Notes under the pieces: model-generated
What the model was told of the DNA's origin: nothing
Seen by the model: only the letters and a program-made list of their open reading frames with translations
The model's database searches: none
Made by a program: the position numbers and the translations under genes
Shown: piece after piece, positions 27,555 to 36,914 of the stretch
How the letters are laid out: each line of letters starts with the position of its first letter
How positions within the stretch are numbered: position 1 is the stretch's first letter
Origin: Lysobacterales bacterium 66-474
GTDB lineage: Bacteria; Pseudomonadota; Gammaproteobacteria; Xanthomonadales; Rhodanobacteraceae
Direction of reading: 5' to 3'
DNA length: 64,000 nt
Assembly (NCBI GenBank): GCA_001899805.1
Contig: MKWP01000015.1
Location: forward strand, 620,001 to 684,000

Positions 27555-28570
27555 GCGTGGGTCCCGGCCGGCGCGGCGAGTTCGCCGAGTGCCGCGACGT
27601 AACGCCGGTACTGGGGGTCGCCTTGCAGGGATGCCCAACCCTCCGCCACCGATCCTGCCATGGTCGCGATTTTTTCGGCGGCGCAGGGCACGCGCCCGCG
27701 CACGGCGTCGAGCGCCGCGTCCACCATCGCCGGATGGCATACCAGTACCAGGTCGCAACCGGCGTCGAGGTGCGCGCTGACGCGCGCACCGATGCCGCCT
27801 GCGGACTCGGCCGCGACCATGCCGACGTCGTCGCTGAACACCACGCCGCGGAAACCGAGCTCGCCGCGCAGTATTTCCCCGATCCATGTTCTCGAGTAGC
27901 CGGCCGCGAGGGGATCGATCGCGGGATAGGTCACATGCGCCACCATCACGGCTTCCGCGCCGGCGGCAAGGCCGTCCACGAACGGCACCAGGTCGGCCGC
28001 GCGGATGGCCTCGAGCGGGCGCGGGTCGATCGCCGCTTCGAGGTGGGTGTCTTCCGGAATCGAGCCGTGCCCCGGATAGTGCTTCAAGGTCGCAGCCATG
28101 CCGGACAGGCGCATCCCGCGCACATACGCCGCGCCGAGTTCCGCCACGATCCCGGGATCGGGATCGAACGCGCGTTCGCCGATCACGCGGTTGCCGCGCG
28201 CGAGGTCGACCACCGGCGCGAACGAGAAATCGACGTCGCAGGCACGCAGCTCGCTGGCCATCACGATCGCATGCATTTCCGCCATCGCGATGCCGGCGCC
28301 GCGGTCGCGCCGGTACAACTCGCCGATCCGCGCCAGCGGCGGCAACCGCGTGAACCCTTCGCGGAAGCGTTGCACCGGTCCGCCTTCGTGGTCCACGCAG
28401 ATCACGAATTCCCCGCCGCGCTCCGCGCGGATCGCCACCACCAGGCGCAGCAACTGTTCGCGATCGGCGTAATTGCGGGTGAACAGGATCACCCCGCTGA
28501 CTTCCGGCGCGGCCAGCCGCGTGCGGTCGTTCGCGGTGAGTTCCTTGCCTTCGATTCCAATGATCAACAT
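27551..28570 (-). CDS. nagZ: Beta-N-acetylhexosaminidase NagZ
   Basis: Cytoplasmic glycoside hydrolase family 3 enzyme that removes GlcNAc from anhydro-muropeptides during peptidoglycan recycling. The 339-residue product shows GVILFTRNY, CVDHEGGPVQRF, the family hallmark KHYPGHG followed by D-T-H, and FSDDVGM with the catalytic Asp. ATG 28570 (MLIIGIEGKEL) is preferred; ATG 28588 would add six residues. The nagZ-hpt-MTIP order resembles the nagZ-MTIP neighbourhood of Pseudomonas. Confidence 0.94.
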   Translation of the reverse strand: MLIIGIEGKELTANDRTRLAAPEVSGVILFTRNYADREQLLRLVVAIRAERGGEFVICVDHEGGPVQRFREGFTRLPPLARIGELYRRDRGAGIAMAEMHAIVMASELRACDVDFSFAPVVDLARGNRVIGERAFDPDPGIVAELGAAYVRGMRLSGMAATLKHYPGHGSIPEDTHLEAAIDPRPLEAIRAADLVPFVDGLAAGAEAVMVAHVTYPAIDPLAAGYSRTWIGEILRGELGFRGVVFSDDVGMVAAESAGGIGARVSAHLDAGCDLVLVCHPAMVDAALDAVRGRVPCAAEKIATMAGSVAEGWASLQGDPQYRRYVAALGELAAPAGTHA

Positions 28571-28642
28571 GCAGCACGAAGTCGGCATCGGCGGACTGGC
28601 CGGAATCGCCGATCATAAAGGACCCACGCAGCCTGCGCGGAA

Positions 28643-29959
28643 TCAGCCCCGTTCAAGCAACGCAATGGATTCCACATGCGCCGTGTGCGGGAACATGTCC
28701 ATCACGCCCGCGGCTTCGAGGCGGAATCCGTGTTCGCGCACCAGCGTGCCGGCGTCGCGCGCCAGCGAGGCCGGATGGCAGGACACGTACACCACGCGCC
28801 GCACCGACTTGCCGGGCAACTGCTTCAGCAATGCATCGGCGCCGCTGCGCGGCGGATCCAGCAGCATCGAATTCCAATCCGCGCGCGCCCAGGTACTGCC
28901 ACGCACATCGCCCGTGAGGTCGCCGACATGGAACTCGGCGTTGCCGACACCATTGGCAACCGCGTTGGCACGCGCGCGTTCGACCAGCCCGGTATCGCCC
29001 TCCACGCCACAAACATGCGCGGCGCGGCGCGCGATCGGCAGGCTGAAATTGCCCAGCCCGCAGAACAGGTCGAGCACGCGGTCGCCTGGCCCCGGCTGGA
29101 GCAGCGCGAGCGCGTGTTCGATCATCTTCTGGTTGATGCGGGCGTTGACCTGCACGAAATCCAGCGGCGCGAACGCGAGCTTCAACCCGAAATCCGGCAA
29201 CGCGTAATGCAGGTCGACGGCCTGGCCATCCAGCGGATGCACGCTGTCGGTGCCGCCCGGCTGCAGCAGGATCGCGAAGCCATGCGCGCGGCCGAAAGCT
29301 GCCAGCTTCCGCTTGTCGTCGTCCGGCAACGGTGCGAGGTGGCGGAACACCAGCACGCGCGCCGCATCGCCCGCCGAAAACTCGATCTGCGGGATCGATG
29401 CCGCGCCCTGCATGTCGTTCAACAACGCCCCCAGTGCATCCAGCTTGTCGCCCAGCGCGGGATCGAGCACGTCGCAATGGACGAGGTCCGCCACGAAACG
29501 CGGATCGCGTTCGCGGAAGCCGACCAGCGTCTTGCCCTTCTTCGGCACCAGCCTCACGGACAGGCGCGCGCGCCGGCGGTAGCCCCACGTCCCGGCGGTC
29601 AGCGGCGCCAGCCAGCGCGCGGGTTCGACGTGGCCGATGCGCGCGAAGTTCTGCGCTAGAACATTCTGTTTGGCCGCGATCTGCGCGACTGGAGCGAGGT
29701 GTTGCAGCACGCAGCCGCCGCAGGTGCCGAAATGCGGGCAGCGCGGCGTGACGCGATCCGGCGACGCCGCGAGGATTTCCCCGGCATGCGCCTCGTCGAA
29801 ATTCCTGTGCCTGCGCAGCAGCTTCGCGCGCACCCGTTCGCCCGGCAAGGCATCGGACACGAACACGGTCTTGCCGTCCACGTGCGCAACTCCGCGCCCA
29901 TCGTGGGAAAGATCGTCGATGGCTGCTTCGAACACCATGTCGCGCGGCGGCTTTTTCAT
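28643..29959 (-). CDS. rlmD: 23S rRNA (uracil-1939-C5)-methyltransferase RlmD
   Basis: RNA methyltransferase of 438 residues. The N-terminal TRAM domain begins at about residue 9 (FEAAIDDLSHDGRGVAHVDG). Iron-sulfur cysteines are visible in CPHFGTCGGC and one further C near 162. The SAM-binding motif is VLDLFCGLGNFSLP, followed by LLDPPRSG, the catalytic SCHPASLARD and the terminal HTAHVESIALLER. It stands alone between nagZ and the DegV gene. Confidence 0.95.
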   Translation of the reverse strand: MKKPPRDMVFEAAIDDLSHDGRGVAHVDGKTVFVSDALPGERVRAKLLRRHRNFDEAHAGEILAASPDRVTPRCPHFGTCGGCVLQHLAPVAQIAAKQNVLAQNFARIGHVEPARWLAPLTAGTWGYRRRARLSVRLVPKKGKTLVGFRERDPRFVADLVHCDVLDPALGDKLDALGALLNDMQGAASIPQIEFSAGDAARVLVFRHLAPLPDDDKRKLAAFGRAHGFAILLQPGGTDSVHPLDGQAVDLHYALPDFGLKLAFAPLDFVQVNARINQKMIEHALALLQPGPGDRVLDLFCGLGNFSLPIARRAAHVCGVEGDTGLVERARANAVANGVGNAEFHVGDLTGDVRGSTWARADWNSMLLDPPRSGADALLKQLPGKSVRRVVYVSCHPASLARDAGTLVREHGFRLEAAGVMDMFPHTAHVESIALLERG

Positions 29960-29995
29960 CCGCGCATCTTGCCAGACGCGTCAAGGCCCACCGAA

Positions 29996-30937
29996 TCAGA
30001 ACGGAGGATCAGCCTCCGCGGCGTAGCCGAGGCTGACCGCGCCGGTGCCGACGTTGACCATGCCGGTGATGCTCATCACGCTGGCATGCAAGGCGACGCC
30101 GGCATCGGCGCAGGCGACCGCCAACGCACCATAGCCGGGCAGCGTTTCCATGTCACGCAGGCGGCCGCCATAGCTGATGCACACGGCGGGCACCAGCAGC
30201 CCCCGTTGCACCGCCGCCGCGGCGTGCCCGAACAGCATTTCCGCACCCTGTTCGAAACCGCGCGCCTTGGCCACGGGTCTCGTTTCGCCCTGGAAGCATT
30301 GCAGGATCGGCTTGATGTCCAGCGCCGTGCCGAGCGTTGCGCTCAGCAATCCGACGCTGCGATCGCCCTTCTTGCGTGCGCGCGCGCGCAGGTAGTGCAG
30401 GTCGCGCGGCAGCATGTAGGCGTGCGTCCGGTTCGAGAGTTCGCTGAGGCGTTCGCGGATCTGGCCCGGGTTGGAATCGGCGGCGATCATGCGCGTGGCT
30501 TCGATCGCGCTGATGCCCTGCCCCGCGAACAGGCTTTTCGTATCCAGCACGCGCATCAGGAACGGCGAGTTGTTGCCGGCGGCCTGGCGAACCGGACGAT
30601 ACGCCCCGAGGATCGCGAAGCTGGCTTGCGTCGCGTTGGCGAAGACCGGGCTGCGCGTGGAGGTGACGGTGAGGCAGAACACCGCGTCGTAATCGAGCAC
30701 CAGCTTGCCCAGGAACAGGTCGCGGATCGCATCCACCGACAGCGGCTCGGTTTCCGCGGCGTGGCCACGCTTGCCGACTTCGCCCTGGTAGTAGCTTTCC
30801 GTCGCCGCCGGGTCGCGCACGTCGACGAAGGTGTGTCCGTCGATCCGCACCGTGATAGGCAGGATCACGATCTGGTTGTCATCGATGAACTTGCGCGGAA
30901 GATCGCAAGTCGAATCCGTCACCAGCCCGATGCGCAT
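29996..30937 (-). CDS. DegV-family fatty-acid-binding protein
   Basis: A 313-residue protein starting MRIGLVTDSTCDLPRKFI, the DegV signature. These proteins bind a fatty acid and in Gram-positive bacteria serve fatty-acid kinase FakA. No fakA-like gene lies in the window, and the role in gammaproteobacteria is unknown. The usual TSxxSG loop appears here as TVTSTRSPVFANA, with Arg replacing the expected residue before the second Ser. Confidence 0.85.
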   Translation of the reverse strand: MRIGLVTDSTCDLPRKFIDDNQIVILPITVRIDGHTFVDVRDPAATESYYQGEVGKRGHAAETEPLSVDAIRDLFLGKLVLDYDAVFCLTVTSTRSPVFANATQASFAILGAYRPVRQAAGNNSPFLMRVLDTKSLFAGQGISAIEATRMIAADSNPGQIRERLSELSNRTHAYMLPRDLHYLRARARKKGDRSVGLLSATLGTALDIKPILQCFQGETRPVAKARGFEQGAEMLFGHAAAAVQRGLLVPAVCISYGGRLRDMETLPGYGALAVACADAGVALHASVMSITGMVNVGTGAVSLGYAAEADPPF

Positions 30938-31102
30938 GCCGCCTCCCCATGCCGTCGGAGGATCATGCCCCGCACGGCATCACGGATTTGTGAACCGGCG
31001 CACCCCTGCACCGCTTCACCCGGCGTGGAGGGGGCGCGACGCCACTCCGGATCCCGGCTCAGCGCACGTCCATGTGCTGGCCGGGATGCCGACATCCTGT
31101 CG

Positions 31103-31735
31103 TCATTTTTTCTGCCAGTTGCCGGACGCGTCCTGATAGTACCAACCGGCATGTGCGCGATCGATCCACTGCTTGGCGAAGGCCTCGCGCATCCGCGACG
31201 CCCATTCGGGATGGCCGTTGGCGGCGGCGATCTGCTTGTACAGCTCCGCACGGTCGGCGTTCTCGGCCGCGACCGCCTGCTGCGTCTGCGCGCGCTGCGG
31301 CAACGCGACCTTCGCCATATCGCGGATCGCGACATCGCCGTTGTGGGTGTATCCGATCGCTCCGGAATCCAGCAGGCCCTGCAGCGTCGACTGGAACCGC
31401 GTGCGCATGCGCGCTTGGATCGCTTCGATTTGCGGGGTGTGTATGGTGAGGTCGGGTTGCGACTCGGCCGCACTCGCCGCCGGCACCAGCGCATCGAGGA
31501 CCAGCATCGCCAACGGTTCGCCACGCATGCCGTGGCCCGGATCGCTGCTGGAAGCGGGTTGCGGAGCCGACGACGGCGGCGCGGCGGACGGCGTCGGGCT
31601 GTCGGAACCCATGATGTTGCTGATCACCTTGTCGGCCGCCTGCTGCGCGGCCGCGGCGGGAAAATACACGTTGATGGTGACGCAGCCGGCCAGCAAGGCC
31701 AGCGCGAAGGCCATCAGGAATACGGGTTTGCGCAT
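31103..31735 (-). CDS. ydbL: YdbL-like (DUF1318) lipoprotein
   Basis: A 210-residue protein with a signal peptide and lipobox (LALLAGC, Cys18), followed by a VTINVYFPAAAAQQAADKVI segment. A serine/proline-rich linker and a C-terminal domain ending ADRAELYKQIAAANGHP ... RAHAGWYYQDASGNWQKK match the YdbL family. In E. coli YdbL is a soluble periplasmic protein encoded after ydbH and the lipoprotein gene ynbE. Here it directly follows the ydbH-like gene with no separate ynbE, and it carries the lipid anchor itself. It probably assists the YdbH lipid-transport bridge (inference). Confidence 0.82.
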   Translation of the reverse strand: MRKPVFLMAFALALLAGCVTINVYFPAAAAQQAADKVISNIMGSDSPTPSAAPPSSAPQPASSSDPGHGMRGEPLAMLVLDALVPAASAAESQPDLTIHTPQIEAIQARMRTRFQSTLQGLLDSGAIGYTHNGDVAIRDMAKVALPQRAQTQQAVAAENADRAELYKQIAAANGHPEWASRMREAFAKQWIDRAHAGWYYQDASGNWQKK

Positions 31736-31797
31736 GCTCTCTCTCCAGTGGGTGTGCGGCGGACCCCGCATTGCGCCCGAGTTTACACTTGCGGGCG

Positions 31798-33825
31798 TCA
31801 GTTGATCACCGGCCCATTGCCTTCGGTCGCCGATTTCAGGCGGCCGACCAATGTCGCCCAATCGACCGTGCGTTGATGGCCGATCACGGTGATGCGCGGC
31901 AAGCCGCTGCCTTCCACGATGGTGTAGCCATCGTCGCTCGGGTCGGGGTCGGGGTTGATGCCGCCCATCGTGCAGACCCCGTGGTCCAGCAGGCAACTGA
32001 GGCCGATGCGCGAATAGCCGAAGGTCTTGAACAGGCGCAGCGCCATGCCCTGCAGGCCGCCCGCGATGCCGCCACCGCCGACTTCGGTGAGGCTCTTGAT
32101 CGCGTGCTGGCTGATCTTGCCGCCGTCGTTTGCGGCCAGATGGGCGCGGAACGCGGTGGGTTTCCAGTCGACAAGTTGAAGAGCCTGGATATCGCCATCC
32201 AGGCGGCCCGTGATCTGGCCGAAGTCGAACACGCCGGTGAGCTGGGCGAGATCCAGTTGCTGCAAATCGATGTCGGCGGCGAGTTCGGGCGCCACGCCGA
32301 ACGGATGCCGCATGCTGAGATTGGTGACACTGACCGCACCGCCGAACACGTTCAAGGAGAGGCCGCCCCCGAACACCAGGTCGTCGCCGTGGTAGCTGAG
32401 GTCGGGCACCGCCCCGCCCAGCTTGCCTCCGAACGCAGGCCAACCGAACGCCTTGCACAACTCGGGCATGTCGACGTCGGTGACCGCGAACGACGCGGAC
32501 AGGCGCTGCGATTTGCCGGCATCCGGTCGCCAGGCAAACCGGTCGAGCAGGAACGACCCGTCGAGCACGCCGGTCGTGACCGGCTGCTGCAGTACCAGCG
32601 TGCCACTGCGGTCTTCCAGCCCGAGCTTCGCCGGCCCGAACGCGATCCGGTACAGCGCCAGTGCGTCCCAACCCAGCGTGGTGGCCGGACGCGATGCCTT
32701 GGCACGCCAATCGACCTTGCCGTCCAGCCTCGCCACCGCGATGCCGGCGCCATGGCTGTCGATGGAAACGTTGCTGGCGGCGAGATCGAAGGCCCTGAAA
32801 CCGCCGGCGCCCATGTCCAGCGATCCGCTCACGCTGCCGGAAATACCTATCTGCGCGAGTCCCGTGAGGTTCTGGACCAGGGTGGTGCCGTAACGCGTGT
32901 AGGCCGCCGGAAAGGCGGCCGCGAAACGCTTGAGGTCGAGCCTGTCGAGGTTGCCCCTGCGGTCGAAACCCATGCTGCCGGAAAGCCGCAGCGCATCGCG
33001 ATCGTCGAAGTCGAGCGAGCCGATGGAAATGCCGGCGGCAGCAAGCGTCGCGCTCACGTGCAGGTTGACCGGATGCGCCGGCAACTGCGCATACAACGGC
33101 CCCACCAGCATCTGCCCGCCGGCCAGGGTGCCATCGAACATCAGGTTGGTCGAAGCCGGGCCGTTGTCGATGAGGAAGCTTCCGCTGCCCCCGACCTTTT
33201 GCGCCGCGAGATTACCCGCCTTGCTGTCGAGGTCGACCCCGGCCAGGTCGACGCGGCCGGATACGCGGGTTCCTTCGGAAGCGAGATCCAGCGCCAGCGT
33301 GCCGTCGACGCTGCCGCCATTGAGGCGGCCGCCCGGCCACGCGGCATCCAGCACGCCACGCAGCCACGCCAGCGGCAACGCGGCGACCGTCATCTGCACG
33401 TGGCTGGTCTGGTCCAGCGGCAACAGTGCGTGCAGGTTGCTCTTGCCCTGTTTCACGTCGACTTGCAGCGTGCCACCGTCGGGGTCGTACAGGATGTCGA
33501 GGTCGGCGTTCGCCAACGCCCCGCCCGGCGCGCGCTTCGTTTCCACATGGCCGGTGAACCGCCAGGTCTTGCCGCCGGCCTGTTGCGGTTCGCCGCGCAA
33601 CGACAGGGCCACGTCGCGCCAGCCCATGGCCGGGATCGAAACCCTGGCGGCATCGAGCAGCAACTGCGGACGGCCGTCGGGTCCGAGCGAAACCTCCATG
33701 CGCACATCCGCAAGGCTGACACCCGGCAGCGCGAGCGACGCCGCCCGCACGCGCACGGCGGCCTGTGCGCACCCGCACGCAAGCAGCAAGCAGCCTGCCA
33801 CCAGGATTCGGCCACAACTTGTCAC
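31798..33825 (-). CDS. ydbH: YdbH-like AsmA-family intermembrane lipid-transport protein
   Basis: A 675-residue exported protein with an N-terminal signal/anchor (ILVAGCLLLACGCAQAAV) and a long repetitive beta-rich body. The C-terminal part (ITGRLDGDIQALQLVDWKPTAFRAHL, GGGGIAGGLQGMALRLF and GLSCLLDHGVCTMGGI, given in pieces) matches the YdbH/dicarboxylate-transport domain. In E. coli YdbH, YhdP and TamB form hydrophobic bridges for phospholipid movement to the outer membrane. The ydbL-like gene lies 62 bases downstream, as in E. coli. The N-terminal sequence also looks lipobox-like (LLACGC), which is odd for an inner-membrane-anchored AsmA protein. Confidence 0.82.
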   Translation of the reverse strand: MTSCGRILVAGCLLLACGCAQAAVRVRAASLALPGVSLADVRMEVSLGPDGRPQLLLDAARVSIPAMGWRDVALSLRGEPQQAGGKTWRFTGHVETKRAPGGALANADLDILYDPDGGTLQVDVKQGKSNLHALLPLDQTSHVQMTVAALPLAWLRGVLDAAWPGGRLNGGSVDGTLALDLASEGTRVSGRVDLAGVDLDSKAGNLAAQKVGGSGSFLIDNGPASTNLMFDGTLAGGQMLVGPLYAQLPAHPVNLHVSATLAAAGISIGSLDFDDRDALRLSGSMGFDRRGNLDRLDLKRFAAAFPAAYTRYGTTLVQNLTGLAQIGISGSVSGSLDMGAGGFRAFDLAASNVSIDSHGAGIAVARLDGKVDWRAKASRPATTLGWDALALYRIAFGPAKLGLEDRSGTLVLQQPVTTGVLDGSFLLDRFAWRPDAGKSQRLSASFAVTDVDMPELCKAFGWPAFGGKLGGAVPDLSYHGDDLVFGGGLSLNVFGGAVSVTNLSMRHPFGVAPELAADIDLQQLDLAQLTGVFDFGQITGRLDGDIQALQLVDWKPTAFRAHLAANDGGKISQHAIKSLTEVGGGGIAGGLQGMALRLFKTFGYSRIGLSCLLDHGVCTMGGINPDPDPSDDGYTIVEGSGLPRITVIGHQRTVDWATLVGRLKSATEGNGPVIN

Positions 33826-33909
33826 GACCGCCCTTTTCAGGTATCAGTGATCCCGATTGTGCCAGCCCGCATCCGAATGGATGCCAACGGAGGCCATCGG
33901 AAGTTGCCC

Positions 33910-34641
33910 ATGGACAAGGACGCCGCCCGTTTTCGGGTACTCCTGGCCGAAGACGACCCGGTCAGCCGCGAGTTCCTGCGCGAAGCCATCGCCGCCTGCG
34001 GCGCCGAGGTGGCCGATTGCGCCGACGGCCCGACCGCACTGGAGCTGGCGCGTACCCGGCGCTGGGACTTGCTGATGCTGGACCAGCACCTGCCGGCGTT
34101 GAACGGAGACGCGGTGCTGGTGACGCTGCGCGCCGACCCCGGCGCGGCATCGCGCACGACCCCGGCCATCGCCACCAGCGCGGCCAGCGATTCCGAAACG
34201 GCGCCGCTGTTGCGCGCGGGCTTCGCCGAGGTGCTGGCCAAGCCCATGGAGCTCGAAACCCTGCGCGGGCTGCTGCAACGGCACGGCTGCACGCCCTCCC
34301 ATTCGCCGCTCGACGACGACGATGCGCTGCGCGCCTGCGGGTCGCCGGATGCGGTGGCGCGGCTGCGCCGGCTGTTCGCGGAACAGGAATTGCCCAAGGT
34401 CCAGGGTGAGCTCGAGCGTGCGACCCGCAATCCGCAAACCTTGCGCCCGATCCTGCACCGCTTGCGTGCATCCTGCGGATTCTGCGGCGCCCAGGCGCTG
34501 GCCCAGGCCAGCGCCGCGCTGCATCGTGCACTCGCGACCGGCGCCGACGGCGGCGAGGTGCAAGCCTTGTTGATCGTCTTCCGGAACGCCCTCGCGGAAA
34601 CCCGCGCGGCGTTGCATGCGGAGCTTGAAGCCGACGAGTAG
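33910..34641 (+). CDS. REC-Hpt response-regulator protein
   Basis: A 243-residue protein with a receiver domain (residues about 7-122: VLLAEDDPVSREF, phosphoacceptor Asp in LLMLDQHLP, Ala/Thr region IATSAAS, Lys in LAKPMEL) followed by a helical Hpt-like domain. The Hpt helix reads LHRLRASCGFCGAQALAQA, where His is followed by Arg instead of the usual Lys-Gly, so phosphotransfer is plausible but not certain. A GGAAG ribosome-binding site supports ATG 33910. It diverges from ydbH by an 84-base gap and ends four bases before recO on the other strand. No cognate kinase is adjacent. Confidence 0.78.
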   Translation: MDKDAARFRVLLAEDDPVSREFLREAIAACGAEVADCADGPTALELARTRRWDLLMLDQHLPALNGDAVLVTLRADPGAASRTTPAIATSAASDSETAPLLRAGFAEVLAKPMELETLRGLLQRHGCTPSHSPLDDDDALRACGSPDAVARLRRLFAEQELPKVQGELERATRNPQTLRPILHRLRASCGFCGAQALAQASAALHRALATGADGGEVQALLIVFRNALAETRAALHAELEADE

Positions 34642-34644
34642 GCG

Positions 34645-35358
34645 TCAGCCGGAACGCAGCGGGCCGGCCAGCACCCGCCACGACTGCAGCCCGCGCTCGC
34701 CCACGTGCGTGCCGATCAGCATGCGCATCAGGCGGCGCAAGGCCGCAAGGTCCTCGGCGATGGGCAATGCCCCGGAATCCAGCGCCAGCAAGGCCGAGCC
34801 GCGCACACGCACCCCGCCGGGATGGCTGCCGGCGGCGACCGCGCCCTGCTCGGGCAGGTAGTCGTAAGTCGCGTCGGGATCGATCGCTGCGCCGGTATCG
34901 GCCGCCGTCCCGAGTTGCATCGCGTAGCCGAGCGCGGCCAGCAAGTCGCGCTCGAAACAGCGCAACCGCCACGCAAGCAAGGGTCCCTCGGCCAACTCCC
35001 CGAGCAAGGCCGCATAACGGTCGAACAGGCCCGGATGCGGATCGTTGCGCGCGACCAGGCGCACCAGCAATTCGTTCACGTACAGCGCCGACAACAGCGC
35101 GTCGCCACGCAGCGCGTGCACGGGGCCATCGGGTTCGGCCGTCGTCAGGGTCTGCAATTCGCCGCGACCGCTCCAGCCGAGGCGCAACGCCTGCATCGGT
35201 TCCAGCAGCGAACGCGGCAGGCGTGCACGCGCCCCGCGCACGCCGCGTGCGACCAGACCCACCCGCCCGAAATCGCGGGTGAAGGCTTCCAGCAGCAGGC
35301 TGGTCTCGCGCCAGGCGCGAACGTGCAGCACATACGCTGGTTGCGATTCGACGCGCAT
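34645..35358 (-). CDS. recO: DNA repair protein RecO
   Basis: RecF-pathway mediator, 237 residues. The N-terminal OB fold (AYVLHVRAWRETSLLLEAFTRDFGRVGLVARGVRG in the first 40 residues, given as a region) and the helical C-terminal domain (LYVNELLVRLVARNDPHPGLFDRY) are characteristic. The zinc-binding cysteines of longer RecO proteins are absent, as in many gammaproteobacteria. It is the last gene of the lepA-lepB-rnc-era-recO group, 8 bases after era. Confidence 0.92.
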   Translation of the reverse strand: MRVESQPAYVLHVRAWRETSLLLEAFTRDFGRVGLVARGVRGARARLPRSLLEPMQALRLGWSGRGELQTLTTAEPDGPVHALRGDALLSALYVNELLVRLVARNDPHPGLFDRYAALLGELAEGPLLAWRLRCFERDLLAALGYAMQLGTAADTGAAIDPDATYDYLPEQGAVAAGSHPGGVRVRGSALLALDSGALPIAEDLAALRRLMRMLIGTHVGERGLQSWRVLAGPLRSG

Positions 35359-35366
35359 CGGGTCCG

Positions 35367-36260
35367 CTATTCGTACCCGAATTGCTTCAACGCCGCTTCA
35401 TCGTCCGACCAGCCGGCGCGCACCCGCACCCACAATTTCAGGAACACGCGCCGGCCCAGCAACTCCTCGATCGCGCGTCGCGCGGCGCTGCCGATGGCCT
35501 TGGCACGACGCCCGCCGGCGCCGATCACGATGGCTTTCTGGCCTTCGCGCTCCACCCACACCACCGCGGCGATCTCGGTGAGGCCGTCGGCGCGGTCCTC
35601 GAAGCGTTCGATCTCGACCGTGGTGGCGTAAGGCAATTCCTCGCCCAGTTGGCGCATCAATTGTTCGCGTACCAGTTCGGCGGCGAGGAAACGCTCGCTG
35701 CGGTCGGTGTAGCTTTCCGCGTCGTAGCGCGCTTCACCCCCGGGCAGGCGCACGAGGATCGCACGCTCGAGTTCGGCGAGCCCGATGCGCCGCTGCGCGC
35801 TGACCATGAACACTTCGTCCCACGCACGATCGCGCACCAACGTTTCGACGAACGGCAGCAACTTTTCCTTGGCCGCGACCCGATCGACCTTGTTGACCGC
35901 CAGCAGGCGCGGGATATCGCGCTCGGCCAACGCGGCGTACACCGCGGCGTCTTCGTCATCCCAGCGTTCCGCGGCCACCACCTGCACCGCGACATCCGCA
36001 TCGGCGATCGCCGCGTGCACCGCGCGATTCAGGCTGCGGTTGATCGCGCGTTTGGCCTCGCGATGCAACCCCGGCGTGTCGAGATAGACGATCTGCCCGC
36101 CCGCCGGGTTGGCGATGCCGAGGATGCGCTGGCGGGTGGTGTGCGCACGCGGCGTCACGATCGACAGGTGCGCATCGACCAGCGCGTTCAGCAGCGTGGA
36201 CTTGCCGACGTTCGGGCGTCCGACGATCGCGACGTTGCCGCAACGGAAGGGTTCGTTCAT
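35367..36260 (-). CDS. era: GTPase Era
   Basis: Ribosome-associated GTPase of 30S maturation, 297 residues. G1 is [13 protein letters not shown]3 DTPGLH, and G4 NKVD, with a C-terminal KH domain carrying [13 protein letters not shown]. The start overlaps the rnc stop by four bases, so it is coupled to rnc, the conserved order. Confidence 0.96.
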   Translation of the reverse strand: MNEPFRCGNVAIVGRPNVGKSTLLNALVDAHLSIVTPRAHTTRQRILGIANPAGGQIVYLDTPGLHREAKRAINRSLNRAVHAAIADADVAVQVVAAERWDDEDAAVYAALAERDIPRLLAVNKVDRVAAKEKLLPFVETLVRDRAWDEVFMVSAQRRIGLAELERAILVRLPGGEARYDAESYTDRSERFLAAELVREQLMRQLGEELPYATTVEIERFEDRADGLTEIAAVVWVEREGQKAIVIGAGGRRAKAIGSAARRAIEELLGRRVFLKLWVRVRAGWSDDEAALKQFGYE

Positions 36261-36913
36261 GCGCGTTCGCTGTCGACGAGAAACCCCAGCATCGCCTCGG
36301 CCGCCTGCTGTTCGGCCGCGCGCCGGCTGCCGCCGCTGCCTTCGAAACGTGCCGCGCGCGGCTGTTCGATGGCACAGGCCACGTCGAACCTGCGCGCGTG
36401 TTCCTCGCCGTGCTCGGCCAGCAATTCATAGTGCGGAAGCGGCAGGCCGCGGCCCTGCAGCCATTCCTGCAGCAGGGTCTTCGGATCCTTCTGCGGCGGC
36501 CCGATCGACGCCAGCGGCTCTGTGAAGATGTCGCGCAACCAGGCGCGACACGCCTCGAAGCCACCGTCGCGATGGATCGCCGCGACCAACGCCTCGAACG
36601 CATCGGCGAGGATGGAATCACGCCTGAACCCGCCGCTCTTCAGTTCGCCGGAGCCAAGTTTCAGCGCATCGCCAAGCTGCAGTTCGCGGGCACGCTCGGC
36701 CAATGCCGGTTCGCTCACCAGTTGCGCGCGCAGGCGCGACAACTCGCCCTCGCTGGCGCGCGGACGCGCATCGAAAAGCATCTCGGCGACCACCAGGTTG
36801 ACCAGTGCGTCGCCGAGGAATTCCAGCCGCTCGTTGTTGGGGCGTCCGGCGCTGCGGTGGGTCAGCGCGAGCTCGAGCAACGACTCGTCGTCGAAACGGT
36901 AGCCCGGCTTCAC
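36257..36913 (-). CDS. rnc: Ribonuclease III
   Basis: Double-strand-specific RNase for rRNA processing, 218 residues. The nuclease signature [16 protein letters not shown] lies near residues 28-43, with the second acidic site in [13 protein letters not shown]. The C-terminal double-stranded-RNA-binding domain ends [18 protein letters not shown]. It lies between the DUF4845 gene (1-base gap) and era (4-base overlap). Confidence 0.96.
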   Translation of the reverse strand: MKPGYRFDDESLLELALTHRSAGRPNNERLEFLGDALVNLVVAEMLFDARPRASEGELSRLRAQLVSEPALAERARELQLGDALKLGSGELKSGGFRRDSILADAFEALVAAIHRDGGFEACRAWLRDIFTEPLASIGPPQKDPKTLLQEWLQGRGLPLPHYELLAEHGEEHARRFDVACAIEQPRAARFEGSGGSRRAAEQQAAEAMLGFLVDSERA

Positions 36914-36914
36914 G

